DNA of 64,000 nt, taken from assembly GCF_017353255.1 (NCBI RefSeq), contig NZ_JAFMYU010000004.1:62001-126000 (forward strand), in the 5' to 3' direction. How positions within the stretch are numbered: position 1 is the first letter of the stretch; the number at the start of each line of letters is the position of its first letter. The position numbers and the translations under genes are program-made. The notes under the pieces were generated by a model, which ran no database searches, was not told where the DNA came from, and saw nothing but the letters and a program-made list of their open reading frames with translations. Source of the DNA: Fibrella aquatilis (lineage in GTDB: Bacteria > Bacteroidota > Bacteroidia > Cytophagales > Spirosomataceae). Of this stretch, positions 53,545-63,000 are shown in pieces.

Positions 53545-55992
53545 CTACCAATTCCACGACAGCGTGGCCGATACCTGGCGTGGGGCGATGGGGTTGATAC
53601 TATTGTCGTCGTGGACGTTGTAGCTCAGGGCGTTGAGTAGGTTCGTTGCGCTGGCACGAATGGCATAGCGGGTCTTAACATAGCCTACCGAGGCGTTTAG
53701 CTGCGTGTAGGCGGGCAGCGGGATCAGCCGGTAGGCATCGTTGGCCACGGTAACGCGGGTAGACCGGCCCGCCACGCGCTCACCCATATAGAAGGCCGTG
53801 AGACCCAGTTGTACGCCCTTGCCGAAACCCATCCGCTGCACGGTGTAGAATACGCTGGCGTTGGCAGTGTGGTTGGGGTTATAGCGCAACAGGCTGCCCA
53901 CCACAAACGTATTGCTTTGCGTATAGCGAGTTTCGTTGTAGCTGTAGCCCGCCAAAAACGAGATACCCTGCATAGTCTTGCTCTTCACGTCGATTTCCAG
54001 ACCACGGCTGGTTACCTCCCCGGCTAGCTCTTTAATGTTGGTGTTGGTATTGCCATTCTGAAGGCTCGTCTGGGCAAGGTTGCTGTTCCTGATCTGGTAT
54101 ACCGTGGCGTTGGCCGACAGGAATCCGTTGAACAGATCATTTTTGATACCCGCCTCATACTGGTTTATAAATGAAGGCGGCAGGGCGTTACCCGCTATGT
54201 CGACACCCGTGTTCACGGCAAACGAGTTGGCATAGCTCACAAACAGAGCTGTGGTTTGGCGGGGTTGATACACCAGGCCCAGGCGGGGGGTAAAGGCATC
54301 GTCGAAGGTAGTGGCGGTAGTGGCTTTTTTGTCGGCCAGCGTCGTGACGGTGCTGCTCGTTTGCTGGTAGCTCCAGCGCATCCCGGCCAGCAGTTTCCAT
54401 TGCTCCGACAGCGCAACCAGGTCCTGCACATAGACCCCGGCGCGGTTGATGGGGGCCTCAGTTAGTTGGCGGGTAGTCAGCGTGGGAATGTCCTGACGAA
54501 GGCGGAATTTGGCAGGGTTAAACACGTTGACGGTATCATAAACAGCCAGTGGATTATAGGCCGTGGTGTTAGTACGGTACTGATCGGCATCGGCACCCAG
54601 CAGCAGGGTGTGCTTAATACGGCCCGTGCTGACGTTGCCGGTAAAATCGACCTGACCGATCCAATAGGTTTCGTTGATGCCGGTACGTTGCAGCCCCCGC
54701 ACCCAGTCGCCGTTGGTTTTAATCAACTGGTTGCTGGCGTTGGGGCGGTTGGTGCCAAACAGATCATTGTTGAAACGCTGTACTGAGCCAGTAGCCCGCA
54801 CCTGCCAGGCATCGGTCAGGCGGTGGGTCAGCGTGGCGGTGCTGCTGGCTTGTTCCGTCCGAATATAGCCCCAGGACGTGCCCAGGAAGCGGTTTCGGGG
54901 CAGATCGGGAATGGCATAGTTGATCGCGCCAATACCGAAATCAAGCGTACGGTTGTCCTTCAGGTAGTCGGCTTCGAGCAGGAACTCGGTGCGATTACCC
55001 AGCTTTATCAGCAGCGAAGGGTTCACGTAGATGCGTTCGCCGTTCACCTCATCGCGGAAACTGCGGCTGTTCTCATAGGTGCCATTCAGCCGGAAGGCCA
55101 CATGCTGCGTAATGCCGCCATAGACGTCGAACGATGGTTTGTAGAAGCCGAAGCTCCCCACCCGCATGGCCACCTGCCCACCCCCGTCGAAGCGCGGTTT
55201 CTTGGTTACTAGGTTCAAAATGCCACCCGCTGCCACGTTACCAAACAAGATGGCCGACGAGCCTTTTAGCACCTCCACCCGCTCCAGCGACGAGATTTCG
55301 GGCATGGCGCTGTTGTTGTACCGGGCACCGTTTTTAAACGTATTGCTACTGTTGAAGGCAAACCCGCGGGCAGCAATTTCTTCCTGGTAGCCCCCCGTGG
55401 TGCCCATCACATAAACGCCGTTGGTATTCATGAGTACGTCGCTGAGGCGCAGTGTCTGCTGCCGGTCCAGCACGTCGCGGTCAATGACGGCTACGCTCTG
55501 GGGCAGGTCCATGGGTTTAATAGCTACCTTACCTACGCTCACCGGCACCTGATTGGCCGATTTGTAGCCCCGTACCTGTACCTCATCCAGTTGGCGAGCC
55601 GTTTCCTGAAGCGTCAGGTCCAGTTGCGTGGTTTGCCCCGGCTGAATAGTAATTGCCTGTTCCAACGTTTGCAGCCCTACAAATGACACCACCAGCGTGT
55701 GCTCACCAACGGGCAAATGCCGAAGCTGATAGCTGCCATCTTCGGCGGTAGTGGTGCCTTTGGTACGGGTCGACGGGTCGGTACCCTTCACCAAGATCGT
55801 GACAAAGGCAGCCGGACGGCCATCCTGTGTTACAACGTGGCCTTTAACACTCCCATGTTGGCCATCATCGTCATCGTTATTAACAGCTGCTGCCCGTAGG
55901 GTTCTCAGCGGATTATCATGAGCAGAAAGAAGCGTTGGCAAGCAAAGCGATAAAGCAATGAGTGAGGCAATGAAGCGTATGTGTTGAGCCAT
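53545..55992 (-). CDS. TonB-dependent siderophore receptor
   Basis: This 815-residue outer-membrane receptor has a signal peptide (LIALSLCLPTLLSA), a CarboxypepD_reg-like domain (GSVKGHVVTQDGRPAAFVTI) and a plug domain typical of ferric-siderophore receptors (DLPQSVAVIDRDVLDRQQ, RGFAFNSSNTFKNGARY, ERVEVLKGSSAILFGNVAAG). A barrel follows, ending in VSATLSWNW. A Fur-like palindrome sits 52-74 bp upstream, consistent with iron control. The cognate siderophore cannot be inferred. Confidence 0.93.
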   Translation of the reverse strand: MAQHIRFIASLIALSLCLPTLLSAHDNPLRTLRAAAVNNDDDDGQHGSVKGHVVTQDGRPAAFVTILVKGTDPSTRTKGTTTAEDGSYQLRHLPVGEHTLVVSFVGLQTLEQAITIQPGQTTQLDLTLQETARQLDEVQVRGYKSANQVPVSVGKVAIKPMDLPQSVAVIDRDVLDRQQTLRLSDVLMNTNGVYVMGTTGGYQEEIAARGFAFNSSNTFKNGARYNNSAMPEISSLERVEVLKGSSAILFGNVAAGGILNLVTKKPRFDGGGQVAMRVGSFGFYKPSFDVYGGITQHVAFRLNGTYENSRSFRDEVNGERIYVNPSLLIKLGNRTEFLLEADYLKDNRTLDFGIGAINYAIPDLPRNRFLGTSWGYIRTEQASSTATLTHRLTDAWQVRATGSVQRFNNDLFGTNRPNASNQLIKTNGDWVRGLQRTGINETYWIGQVDFTGNVSTGRIKHTLLLGADADQYRTNTTAYNPLAVYDTVNVFNPAKFRLRQDIPTLTTRQLTEAPINRAGVYVQDLVALSEQWKLLAGMRWSYQQTSSTVTTLADKKATTATTFDDAFTPRLGLVYQPRQTTALFVSYANSFAVNTGVDIAGNALPPSFINQYEAGIKNDLFNGFLSANATVYQIRNSNLAQTSLQNGNTNTNIKELAGEVTSRGLEIDVKSKTMQGISFLAGYSYNETRYTQSNTFVVGSLLRYNPNHTANASVFYTVQRMGFGKGVQLGLTAFYMGERVAGRSTRVTVANDAYRLIPLPAYTQLNASVGYVKTRYAIRASATNLLNALSYNVHDDNSINPIAPRQVSATLSWNW

Positions 55993-56043
55993 GACAGCGT
56001 GATTCCTTGTTTAGAATCTTTATTGATAGCGCAAAGGTTGGTC

Positions 56044-56066
56044 TTATTTAGATTAAATCAAAATAA
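56044..56066. promoter_or_regulatory. Candidate iron-responsive operator
   Basis: A 23-bp near-palindrome with 11-bp arms TTATTTAGATT and AATCAAAATAA and one central base matches itself at 10 of 11 pairs. It lies in the promoter region of the siderophore receptor and resembles Fur/DtxR-type operators. This is inference from position and symmetry. Confidence 0.5.
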
Positions 56067-56274
56067 CTGGACGAATTTATGTTTCGCCCTGCCACATCAC
56101 ATCGCTCAGGATATAAGTTGAAATAAACCCACCACGCCACGCATCCTTTGGCTTGTGTTTGTCGTAGTTGGTAGGTATGAACAGTATCATCAATTGCCAG
56201 TTTATGTAGAGGAATCTGCTTCTGGCGCTTTTGTGCCTGCTAACCGTTTTTTCAAAAAATCCCAATCATTCAGT

Positions 56275-57102
56275 ATGTCACTACGATCTACTTACCTACC
56301 CGCCATGGCGCTTGCTATGGGTGCGTTACTCACCGCCTGTGATCACCGCGAACTCAATATTTCAGCTACACTTGCCTCCAACGCTCAGGTACCGCTGGTA
56401 GCCACTCTGAGTGGTGCTGCCGAACGTCCAACGCCGGTTTCGTCGCCGGGAACGGGTACATTCATGGGTATGCTTGACCGTTCTACTCGCGTACTGAGCT
56501 ACACTGTGACCTACTCGGGTATCACACCCACGGCGGGTCACCTACACCGGATCACGCCCAACTCGGCCACCGGCACTGGCCCTGTCGAGGTGCCGTTTGC
56601 CGCTCTTGGGTCGCCCATCATTGGCACCGTCACGCTGGCATCACAAGGCCGCGCTGACAGCCTTATCAATGGCTTCTATTACGCCAACCTCCACACACCA
56701 GCCAACCCCAGCGGCGAAATCCGGGGTAATATTCGCGTGGCAGGTCCGGTACGGTTGCGGGCTGCCATGAACGGTGCGGCTGAAAAACCTACGCCAAACT
56801 CATCGTTGGCAACGGGTATGTTCACCGGGGTTGTTGACCCGGCTACCCGCGTGTTGAGCTACACCGTGACGTATTCGGGGCTCACCCCTACAGCAGGCCA
56901 CCTGCACCGGGTTAACAACTCAACCACCGGCGTTGGCCCCGTCGAAATTCCGTTTGCCGCTCTGGGATCGCCCATTATTGGCACGGCCACACTCACTACT
57001 GCCAGCCGTGTCGACAGCCTGCTAAATGGTTTCTACTATTCGAACCTGCATACGCCAGCCTTCCCGGGTGGCGAAATCCGGGGCGATATCAAACCCTTCT
57101 AG
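56275..57102 (+). CDS. Lipoprotein with two CHRD domains
   Basis: This 275-residue predicted lipoprotein has a leader ending ALLTACDH. Two tandem CHRD (chordin-type) domains of about 115 residues are closely related. Each has LSGAAERPTP or MNGAAEKPTP, LSYTVTYSG.TPTAGHLHR, GPVE.PFAALGSPIIGT, NGFYY.NLHTPA and GEIRG. The domains look recently duplicated. The ATG at 56275 starts a normal lipoprotein signal. CHRD proteins in bacteria are surface or periplasmic, and their role is unclear. Confidence 0.88.
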   Translation: MSLRSTYLPAMALAMGALLTACDHRELNISATLASNAQVPLVATLSGAAERPTPVSSPGTGTFMGMLDRSTRVLSYTVTYSGITPTAGHLHRITPNSATGTGPVEVPFAALGSPIIGTVTLASQGRADSLINGFYYANLHTPANPSGEIRGNIRVAGPVRLRAAMNGAAEKPTPNSSLATGMFTGVVDPATRVLSYTVTYSGLTPTAGHLHRVNNSTTGVGPVEIPFAALGSPIIGTATLTTASRVDSLLNGFYYSNLHTPAFPGGEIRGDIKPF

Positions 57103-57118
57103 CTGCTCTATTTTCGAC

Positions 57119-57154
57119 AAAAAACCCCATCAGGTGCTTCTGATGGGGTTTTTT
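57119..57154. terminator. Intrinsic terminator of the CHRD gene
   Basis: AAAAAACCCCATCA and TGATGGGGTTTTTT form a 14-bp stem with a short loop and a T-run on the plus strand. Confidence 0.9.
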
Positions 57155-57294
57155 ATTGACGACAGAGCCATAGCACCCGTTACCTGACTATTACTGGCTG
57201 AATGACCAGACACAAATGGTACCGGCACCCACCGATCAGGTTCGGCCTCGACCGCGTTGAGCAGGTCGCCATTACGCTCTACAAAAAATGGCTG

Positions 57295-57720
57295 TTACCT
57301 GTTGTGCTCGCTGTCAACTGTATTATTGGCAGCACTTAGTTTGCTGATGGTAATAAGACTGGCAAGTTGGTCGATTGACGCTGGTTTGGTCATGAACGCA
57401 CAGGCCCCCAGCGCCTCACTTCGGTTTCGGTCTTCAGGGCTGCTTGACGTGGTTAGGATCGCAACAGGAATTCGCTGCCAGTTTGGATTTTGCTTTAACA
57501 GGGCCAGCGCCTCGAAGCCAGTTAGGCGGGGCATGTTAAGATCCAGAATAATAAGGTCTGGCAGGGGTTGTGTGGTGTGTTCTGACACGTAATCTACCAA
57601 TTCCTGACCATCACTAAAACTGGTCAGTTTCCAGTCAGGAAAATGTTCACTGAACGTGAGTCGTGCCAGGTAAATATCGTCTTCATCGTCATCAACTAAA
57701 AAGAGGTTATTTTGAGACAT
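57295..57720 (-). CDS. Single-domain CheY-like response regulator
   Basis: This 141-residue protein is a receiver domain only. It has the acidic pocket VDDDEDD, phosphoacceptor Asp in LIILDLNMPRLTG, the Thr/Ser switch in AILTTSSSPED and Lys in FMTKP. It resembles the Rcp1/CheY group that works with phytochrome-like or hybrid kinases. No kinase gene is adjacent, so its partner is encoded elsewhere. Confidence 0.93.
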   Translation of the reverse strand: MSQNNLFLVDDDEDDIYLARLTFSEHFPDWKLTSFSDGQELVDYVSEHTTQPLPDLIILDLNMPRLTGFEALALLKQNPNWQRIPVAILTTSSSPEDRNRSEALGACAFMTKPASIDQLASLITISKLSAANNTVDSEHNR

Positions 57721-57922
57721 GCCTGAGTAGTTGTTGTTACGGGAGCTAGTTATGCATCAGCTAAGTTACAAAAAATAGGTTAAAATTTGGCACTAACCAA
57801 GCCACCAGTGATACCTATTAGCCGCGTTTTTAAACTTTCCCACCTCGAAAAGCGTCTAAGAATAGATTAACTCGCCAATGTTGGCAGTTTGCCCGCCCGC
57901 GTTGGGCATTGAATTCGTTCCA

Positions 57923-58552
57923 ATGAAACAAGTAGTGTATATGACCCTGTTGGTGCTTGGCGCTATGGGGTCGGCGTTGGCTCAGAAAGACAAACGAGCC
58001 GAAACTATTCTGGACGCTATGAGCGCCAAATATAAAGCCTTAGCCAGCTACCAGGCTGCTTTTAGCTACATCAGCGGGCGCGAAACCTATACCGGCGATA
58101 TATCGGTGAAAGGTCGCATGTTTCGCCTGAAAACCGCCGGGCAGGAGGTCTTCACCGATGGCACCGTGATGTCAACCTACGTGAAAGAGTCGAACGAGGT
58201 GAACATACAGGACTACGACGCCAGCGCATCGGGCGATTTCAACCCCACCAAAATCTATTCGATTTACAAGAAAGGCTTCACCTATAGCTACCTGCGCGAA
58301 CAGAAAGTAGGGGGCCGCACTGCCGACGTGATCGAGCTGAAGCCTGACAAGAAAAATGCCCAGATTGCCAACGTTCAGATCAGCGTAGACCGGGCCGACA
58401 AATCGGTGCGGAACTGGCAGATTACGGACAAAAACGGCAAGAAGACAAGCTACGTCATCAGCAAATTCACCCCCAACCCCACCCTACCCGACAGCTATTT
58501 CGTTTTCGACAAAAGCAAGTACCCCGGCGTGGAAGTGGTAGATTTGCGGTGA
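57923..58552 (+). CDS. LolA-like outer-membrane lipoprotein carrier protein
   Basis: This 209-residue periplasmic protein has a signal peptide (MTLLVLGAMGSALAQ). The LolA/LolB-type fold is indicated by AETILDAMSAKYKALASYQA, DISVKGRMFRLKTAGQEVFTDGTVMSTYV and the C-terminal FTPNPTLPDSYFVFDKSKYPGVEVVDLR. It probably ferries lipoproteins to the outer membrane. The ATG at 57923 was preferred because it begins the signal peptide. It ends 13 bp before engB. Confidence 0.85.
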   Translation: MKQVVYMTLLVLGAMGSALAQKDKRAETILDAMSAKYKALASYQAAFSYISGRETYTGDISVKGRMFRLKTAGQEVFTDGTVMSTYVKESNEVNIQDYDASASGDFNPTKIYSIYKKGFTYSYLREQKVGGRTADVIELKPDKKNAQIANVQISVDRADKSVRNWQITDKNGKKTSYVISKFTPNPTLPDSYFVFDKSKYPGVEVVDLR

Positions 58553-58553
58553 T

Positions 58554-58561
58554 TACCTTTG
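58554..58561 (+). promoter_or_regulatory. engB -7 element TACCTTTG, 4 bp before ATG
   Basis: TAnnTTTG immediately after the LolA-like stop codon, then four bases and the engB ATG at 58566. Confidence 0.5.
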
Positions 58562-58565
58562 CCTC

Positions 58566-59201
58566 ATGAAAATCCACTCGGCTGAGTTCGTTATCAGCAA
58601 TACTGACCCGGCCAAATGCCCCAAACCCGACCGGCCCGAATACGCGTTCATTGGCCGCTCGAACGTGGGCAAATCGTCGTTGATAAACCGGCTGGTGCAG
58701 AAGAACGACCTGGCCAAAACGTCGGGGAAGCCAGGGAAGACGCAGCTCATTAACCACTTCAGCATCAACGCCAATACCAAGCTCGAAAAGCCCTGGTACC
58801 TGGTCGATTTGCCCGGTTTTGGGTTCGCCAAAGTACCCAAAACCATCCGTGAGCAGTTTGCTTCTATCATTTCGGGCTACCTCACCACCCGGCCCAACAT
58901 TCAGTGCATTTTCGTGCTGATCGACATGCGCATTCCGCCGCAGCAGATCGACCTTGATTTCATGACCCGGCTGGGCGAACAGGAACTACCCTTTGCCATG
59001 GTTTTCACCAAAACCGAGAAGCTGAAATCGGGCGGGCGGCAAATGGCGCTCGATGCCTACCGGCTGGCCATGTCCGAAATCTTCGACACGTTTCCGCTTT
59101 ACTTCATCACCTCGGCTGTCTCTGGCGAGGGCCGCGACGAGGTACTGAACTACATCGACGAGCTAAATCAGGCCTACGTAGGGAGTGTAACGCGCAAGTA
59201 A
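58566..59201 (+). CDS. engB: Ribosome biogenesis GTPase YsxC/EngB
   Basis: This 211-residue GTPase acts in large-subunit assembly. G1 is GRSNVGKSSLIN, the switch region is SGKPGKTQLINHF, G3 is DLPGFGFA and G4 is FTKTEKL. Length and order are normal for the YihA/EngB group. It may be transcribed from its own leaderless-type promoter as well as from the LolA-like gene. Confidence 0.96.
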   Translation: MKIHSAEFVISNTDPAKCPKPDRPEYAFIGRSNVGKSSLINRLVQKNDLAKTSGKPGKTQLINHFSINANTKLEKPWYLVDLPGFGFAKVPKTIREQFASIISGYLTTRPNIQCIFVLIDMRIPPQQIDLDFMTRLGEQELPFAMVFTKTEKLKSGGRQMALDAYRLAMSEIFDTFPLYFITSAVSGEGRDEVLNYIDELNQAYVGSVTRK

Positions 59202-59215
59202 GTGGAGTGTTCTTT

Positions 59216-59248
59216 ATTGATGCCATCGCTTAGAGCGATGGCATCAAT
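59216..59248. terminator. Perfect 15-bp hairpin after engB
   Basis: ATTGATGCCATCGCT and its complement flank a 3-bp loop, 14 bp past the engB stop codon. There is no T-run after it on the plus strand, so the terminator role is tentative. Confidence 0.5.
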
Positions 59249-59308
59249 AGACGGCCTGAATCCTGAACACCACGACGTTCCTCACTGTCATTTCCCCCGC
59301 CCAGGTTG

Positions 59309-59316
59309 TACCTTTG
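59309..59316 (+). promoter_or_regulatory. -7 element TACCTTTG of the DUF5606 gene
   Basis: This TAnnTTTG match lies 9 bp before the ATG at 59326 and predicts a very short leader of a few bases. Confidence 0.5.
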
Positions 59317-59325
59317 CCCCTACGT

Positions 59326-59871
59326 ATGGAAGCATTAAAAACCATAGCCAATGTCTCTGGCTACCCCGGCCTGTACCGGATTCTGAAACCGGGCCGTTCA
59401 GGCGTTATTGTCGAAACTATCGACGCTAAAAAAACCAAAACCATGATGGGTCCGCAGGCCCGCGTATCGGTACTGAACGACATTTCGATGTACGTTGACC
59501 GCCCCGATGCCGCCCAGGCCGACCAGTCGGTACCTCTCGGCGAGGTGTTTATGGCCGTGGCCAGCACCTTCGGCGACAGCCTGCCCGTGACCTCGAAAGC
59601 CGATGGCTCGGAACTTGCCAATTTCATGGGTCAGGTCCTGCCCGACTATGACCGTGAGCGCGTGCGCGATACCGACATCCGTAAACTCATTAGCTGGTAC
59701 GGTATTCTGCGCGAGTTCGCCCCAGAAGTATTTACCGTGACCGAACCCGCAGCTCCCACCGCCGACGAAGCCGAAGCAGCACCGGAAGCAGCCGCCAGCA
59801 CCGACGAATCTCCTGCCGCCAGCGAAGCACCCGTTGCTGCCGCTCCTGCTGAAGAGAAGGCTACCGAGTAA
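59326..59871 (+). CDS. DUF5606 domain-containing protein
   Basis: This 181-residue protein begins LKTIANVSGYPGLYRILKPG and continues GVIVETIDAKK and VSVLNDISMYV, as in DUF5606, a Bacteroidota family of unknown function. The N-terminal SH3-like look can be mistaken for elongation factor P. The last 45 residues are alanine/glutamate-rich and probably disordered. The ATG at 59326 fits both the family start and the short promoter spacing. Confidence 0.82.
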   Translation: MEALKTIANVSGYPGLYRILKPGRSGVIVETIDAKKTKTMMGPQARVSVLNDISMYVDRPDAAQADQSVPLGEVFMAVASTFGDSLPVTSKADGSELANFMGQVLPDYDRERVRDTDIRKLISWYGILREFAPEVFTVTEPAAPTADEAEAAPEAAASTDESPAASEAPVAAAPAEEKATE

Positions 59872-59897
59872 GCAATAAACGGCTTAGCAAACACATC

Positions 59898-59930
59898 AAA
59901 ACCCCACCAGAACGAGTCTGGTGGGGTTTT
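59898..59930. terminator. Intrinsic terminator of the DUF5606 gene
   Basis: AAAACCCCACCAGA and its near-complement form a 13-bp stem with a short loop, followed by TTTT. Confidence 0.88.
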
Positions 59931-60019
59931 GGCATTTTGTATGGGCTGGGTTTTGTGACCACTAGTTACCTATGCGTCAAGAAGTAGCGTAGTGCATAAC
60001 CCATAGACGATTTGACGAA

Positions 60020-63000
60020 ATGTTTACCTCACCCTCTGGCCTGAACACCCGGCGCTGGCAACGCATTCTATCCATACTAATTGGTTGGCTGGTGGCTACT
60101 TCGCTACATGGCCAGTCGCTCCCCACCGGATTTTCCAACAGCAAAACGCAGGAAGGCTACATTGCGCCAATGGGCGTGCTCTTCACACCCGACGGACAGC
60201 GGCAGTTTATCTGGGACAAGGCTGGGCGCGTGTATGTGTCGTCCTGGAACGGCGTACAGTATATTCAGCAAACCACGCCCGCCCTCGACATCAGCGAAGA
60301 AGTTGGCAACTGGCGCGACTTTGGTCTGCTCAGCCTCTGCCTCGACCCCAACTACGCCCAAAACGGCCTGGTGTATCTCTACTACATGGTCGACCGGCAC
60401 CATTTGATGAACGCGGGCACGGCCGCGTATTCGGCCACCAAAGACGAGTACTTCAACGCCACCATCAGCCGTGTTACCCGCTATAAACTGCTTACCGTCA
60501 ATGGCTTGCTAACCACTGACGCCACCAGCCGGAAGGTGCTGCTGGGCGAAAGCCCCAGCACGGGCGTACCGCTGTTGCACGAGTCGCACGCGGGCGGTAC
60601 GCTGGTATTTGGCCGCGACGGCACGCTGATGCTGTCAACAGGCGATAATGCCAGTTATAACGTCACGGATATTGGCAGTGCAGCCGACACCTATTTTCAG
60701 GCGGCACTCAACGATGGCATCATTCGCCCTAACGAGAACGTAGGGGCCTTCCGGGCGCAGTTGCTCAACTCGCACTGCGGCAAGGTGCTGCGTATAGACC
60801 CCGCCACGGGCGACGGCCTGCCCAGCAACCCCTTCTACGACGCCACCAAGCCCCGGTCGGCGCAGTCGCGGGTGTGGACATTGGGGCTGCGCAACCCCTA
60901 CCGCATGACCTTTCAGCCCGGCACCGGCAGTACCCTGGCCACTGACGGCAACCCTGGCACACTGCTCATCGGCGACGTGGGTTGGGGCACCTGGGAAGAC
61001 ATGCACATCGTGCAGCGGGGCGGCGAAAACGCGGGATGGCCCATCTACGAAGGCCTCACCGAACATTCGGGCTACGCCGCCGCCGCCCAGACACTGGAAA
61101 ACAAAGACGAACCCAACCCAGCATCGACAGGGACAACCGGTGCATGCCCGAAGCCGTTTTTAACCTTTGCCAACCTGCTAAAGCAAGCCACCAACCCCAA
61201 CTCCATCACGGTGGCCGTGACCAACCCGTGCAGCAACCTGCCCCTGCCCGGTCTGCAACGACGCTACATCCACAGCCGCCCCGCCCTGGACTGGAATCAT
61301 GGCCAGGACATTGCCAGAAGCCCCACGTTCAGCGGCACCCTGGCCACCGCCACCACCATCAGCGAAACCGCCACTACGGGTACGGTGGGTACGCCCTTTC
61401 GGGGAAACGCCTCGACAGCAGGCGCCTTTTATAACGGTACGGTATACCCCGCCATCTGGCAAAACACCTATTTTTTTGCCGACTACGGGGCCAACTGGAT
61501 CAGATCGGCGACGCTCAACACCAACGGCACGGTAGGTACTGTGCGTGATTTCCTACCCAATGGTGCCGGCAAAGGCATTGTCGACGTGGAAATGAACCCG
61601 CTCGATGGGGCGCTGTATTACGTAAACATCAATACCGGCGAGATTATGAAAATCGCCTATGGTGGCAACCGCCCGCCGGTGGCCGTGGCTACGTCTACCT
61701 CGCTGACGGGCACCTCGCCACTGAGCGTCACCTTCACGGGCAGCAACTCAACCGACCCCGACGGCGACGCACTCACCTACGAATGGGACTTTGGCGATGG
61801 TAGTACATTTGGCACTACAGCCAACCCTACCCATGTGTTTGTGGCCAAACCGGGTAAGCTGGGGCAGGGGCTTATTTTGAGCTATACCGTGCAACTAAAA
61901 GTGACCGACAGCAAAGGGCTGGCAGCAACCACCACCCTGCGGGTATCGCTCAACAACCTTCCCCCTACCGCCAAAATTACCAGTCCGGTAGCCAACGCCC
62001 TTTACCCGCTCGACAAGGCCACCAGCTACACCCTCACGGCCAACATCACCGACGAAGTGCCCACCACGGCTATCTCGGAATGGCAGGTGAGCTTGCGGCA
62101 CAACAACCATGAACACCGCGAACCCGTCATGAGCGGCGTGGGCATTACACCCGTAGTGACCGTCTCGCCGGTAGGGTGCGACGGCGAAACGTACTACTAC
62201 TTCATCACGCTGAAAGTGACCGATGCCGGTGGGCTGGTGGCGCAGGATTCGGTGAAAATTTACCCCGACTGCAACTCGCCCAAACTGGCTATCACGGGCC
62301 TGACCGCCACCACCTTGACCAACGCCGTGCGGCTGAACTGGACCAACCCCACCGTGGCGTTCGATAACGTACTGGTGGTGGCCAAAGCCGGTTCGGGTTT
62401 TATTAACCGCCCCGTAGACCTGGCCTACACCGCCAACAGCAGCTTCACGGCCACCGGGGCAGCCTTTGACGGCGGCAAAGTGATGTACCAGGGGTTGTCT
62501 ACCTCGCTGGTGGTTACCGACCTTGCGCCGGGGCAGCTCTATTATTTTCGCGTATTTACCCGACGGGGCAGCGCCTGGACGGGGGGCGTGGAAGTCAGCG
62601 CGACGCCAGCGACACCACCCGCGTCGGCATCGGTGGTGATTACGTCTGGCAGTTGCTACCGCCTAACGGCGCGGGTGAGTGGAAAAGTGCTGGGCGTCGA
62701 AGCGGGTGACCAAACCGACGGGGGTACCGTGCGGCAGCGCACCGATGCCAATCAGGCGTGGCAGCAATGGAAATTCACCCCCACCTCCGACGGCTATTAT
62801 CAGCTCATAGCCACCCACAGCAACAAGGTGCTGGACGTACAGTGGGGGCTTACCAGCGACGGTGCGCCCGTGCAACAGTGGGCCTATGCGGGGGCGTATC
62901 AGCAGCAGTGGACTATCCGTCGCGACGCCGAGGGCTATTACCAGTTGGTAGCACGGCATTCGGGCAAGCTGCTCAACGTGGACGGCAACAGTCAAGCCGA

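Noticed and set aside
59202-59429. Short frame after engB
   Set aside because: It crosses a hairpin and the DUF5606 promoter and overlaps the real gene in another frame.
59326-59871. Elongation factor P
   Set aside because: The N-terminal segment looks superficially similar, but the KOW and OB domains and the modified-lysine loop of EF-P are absent. DUF5606 fits better.
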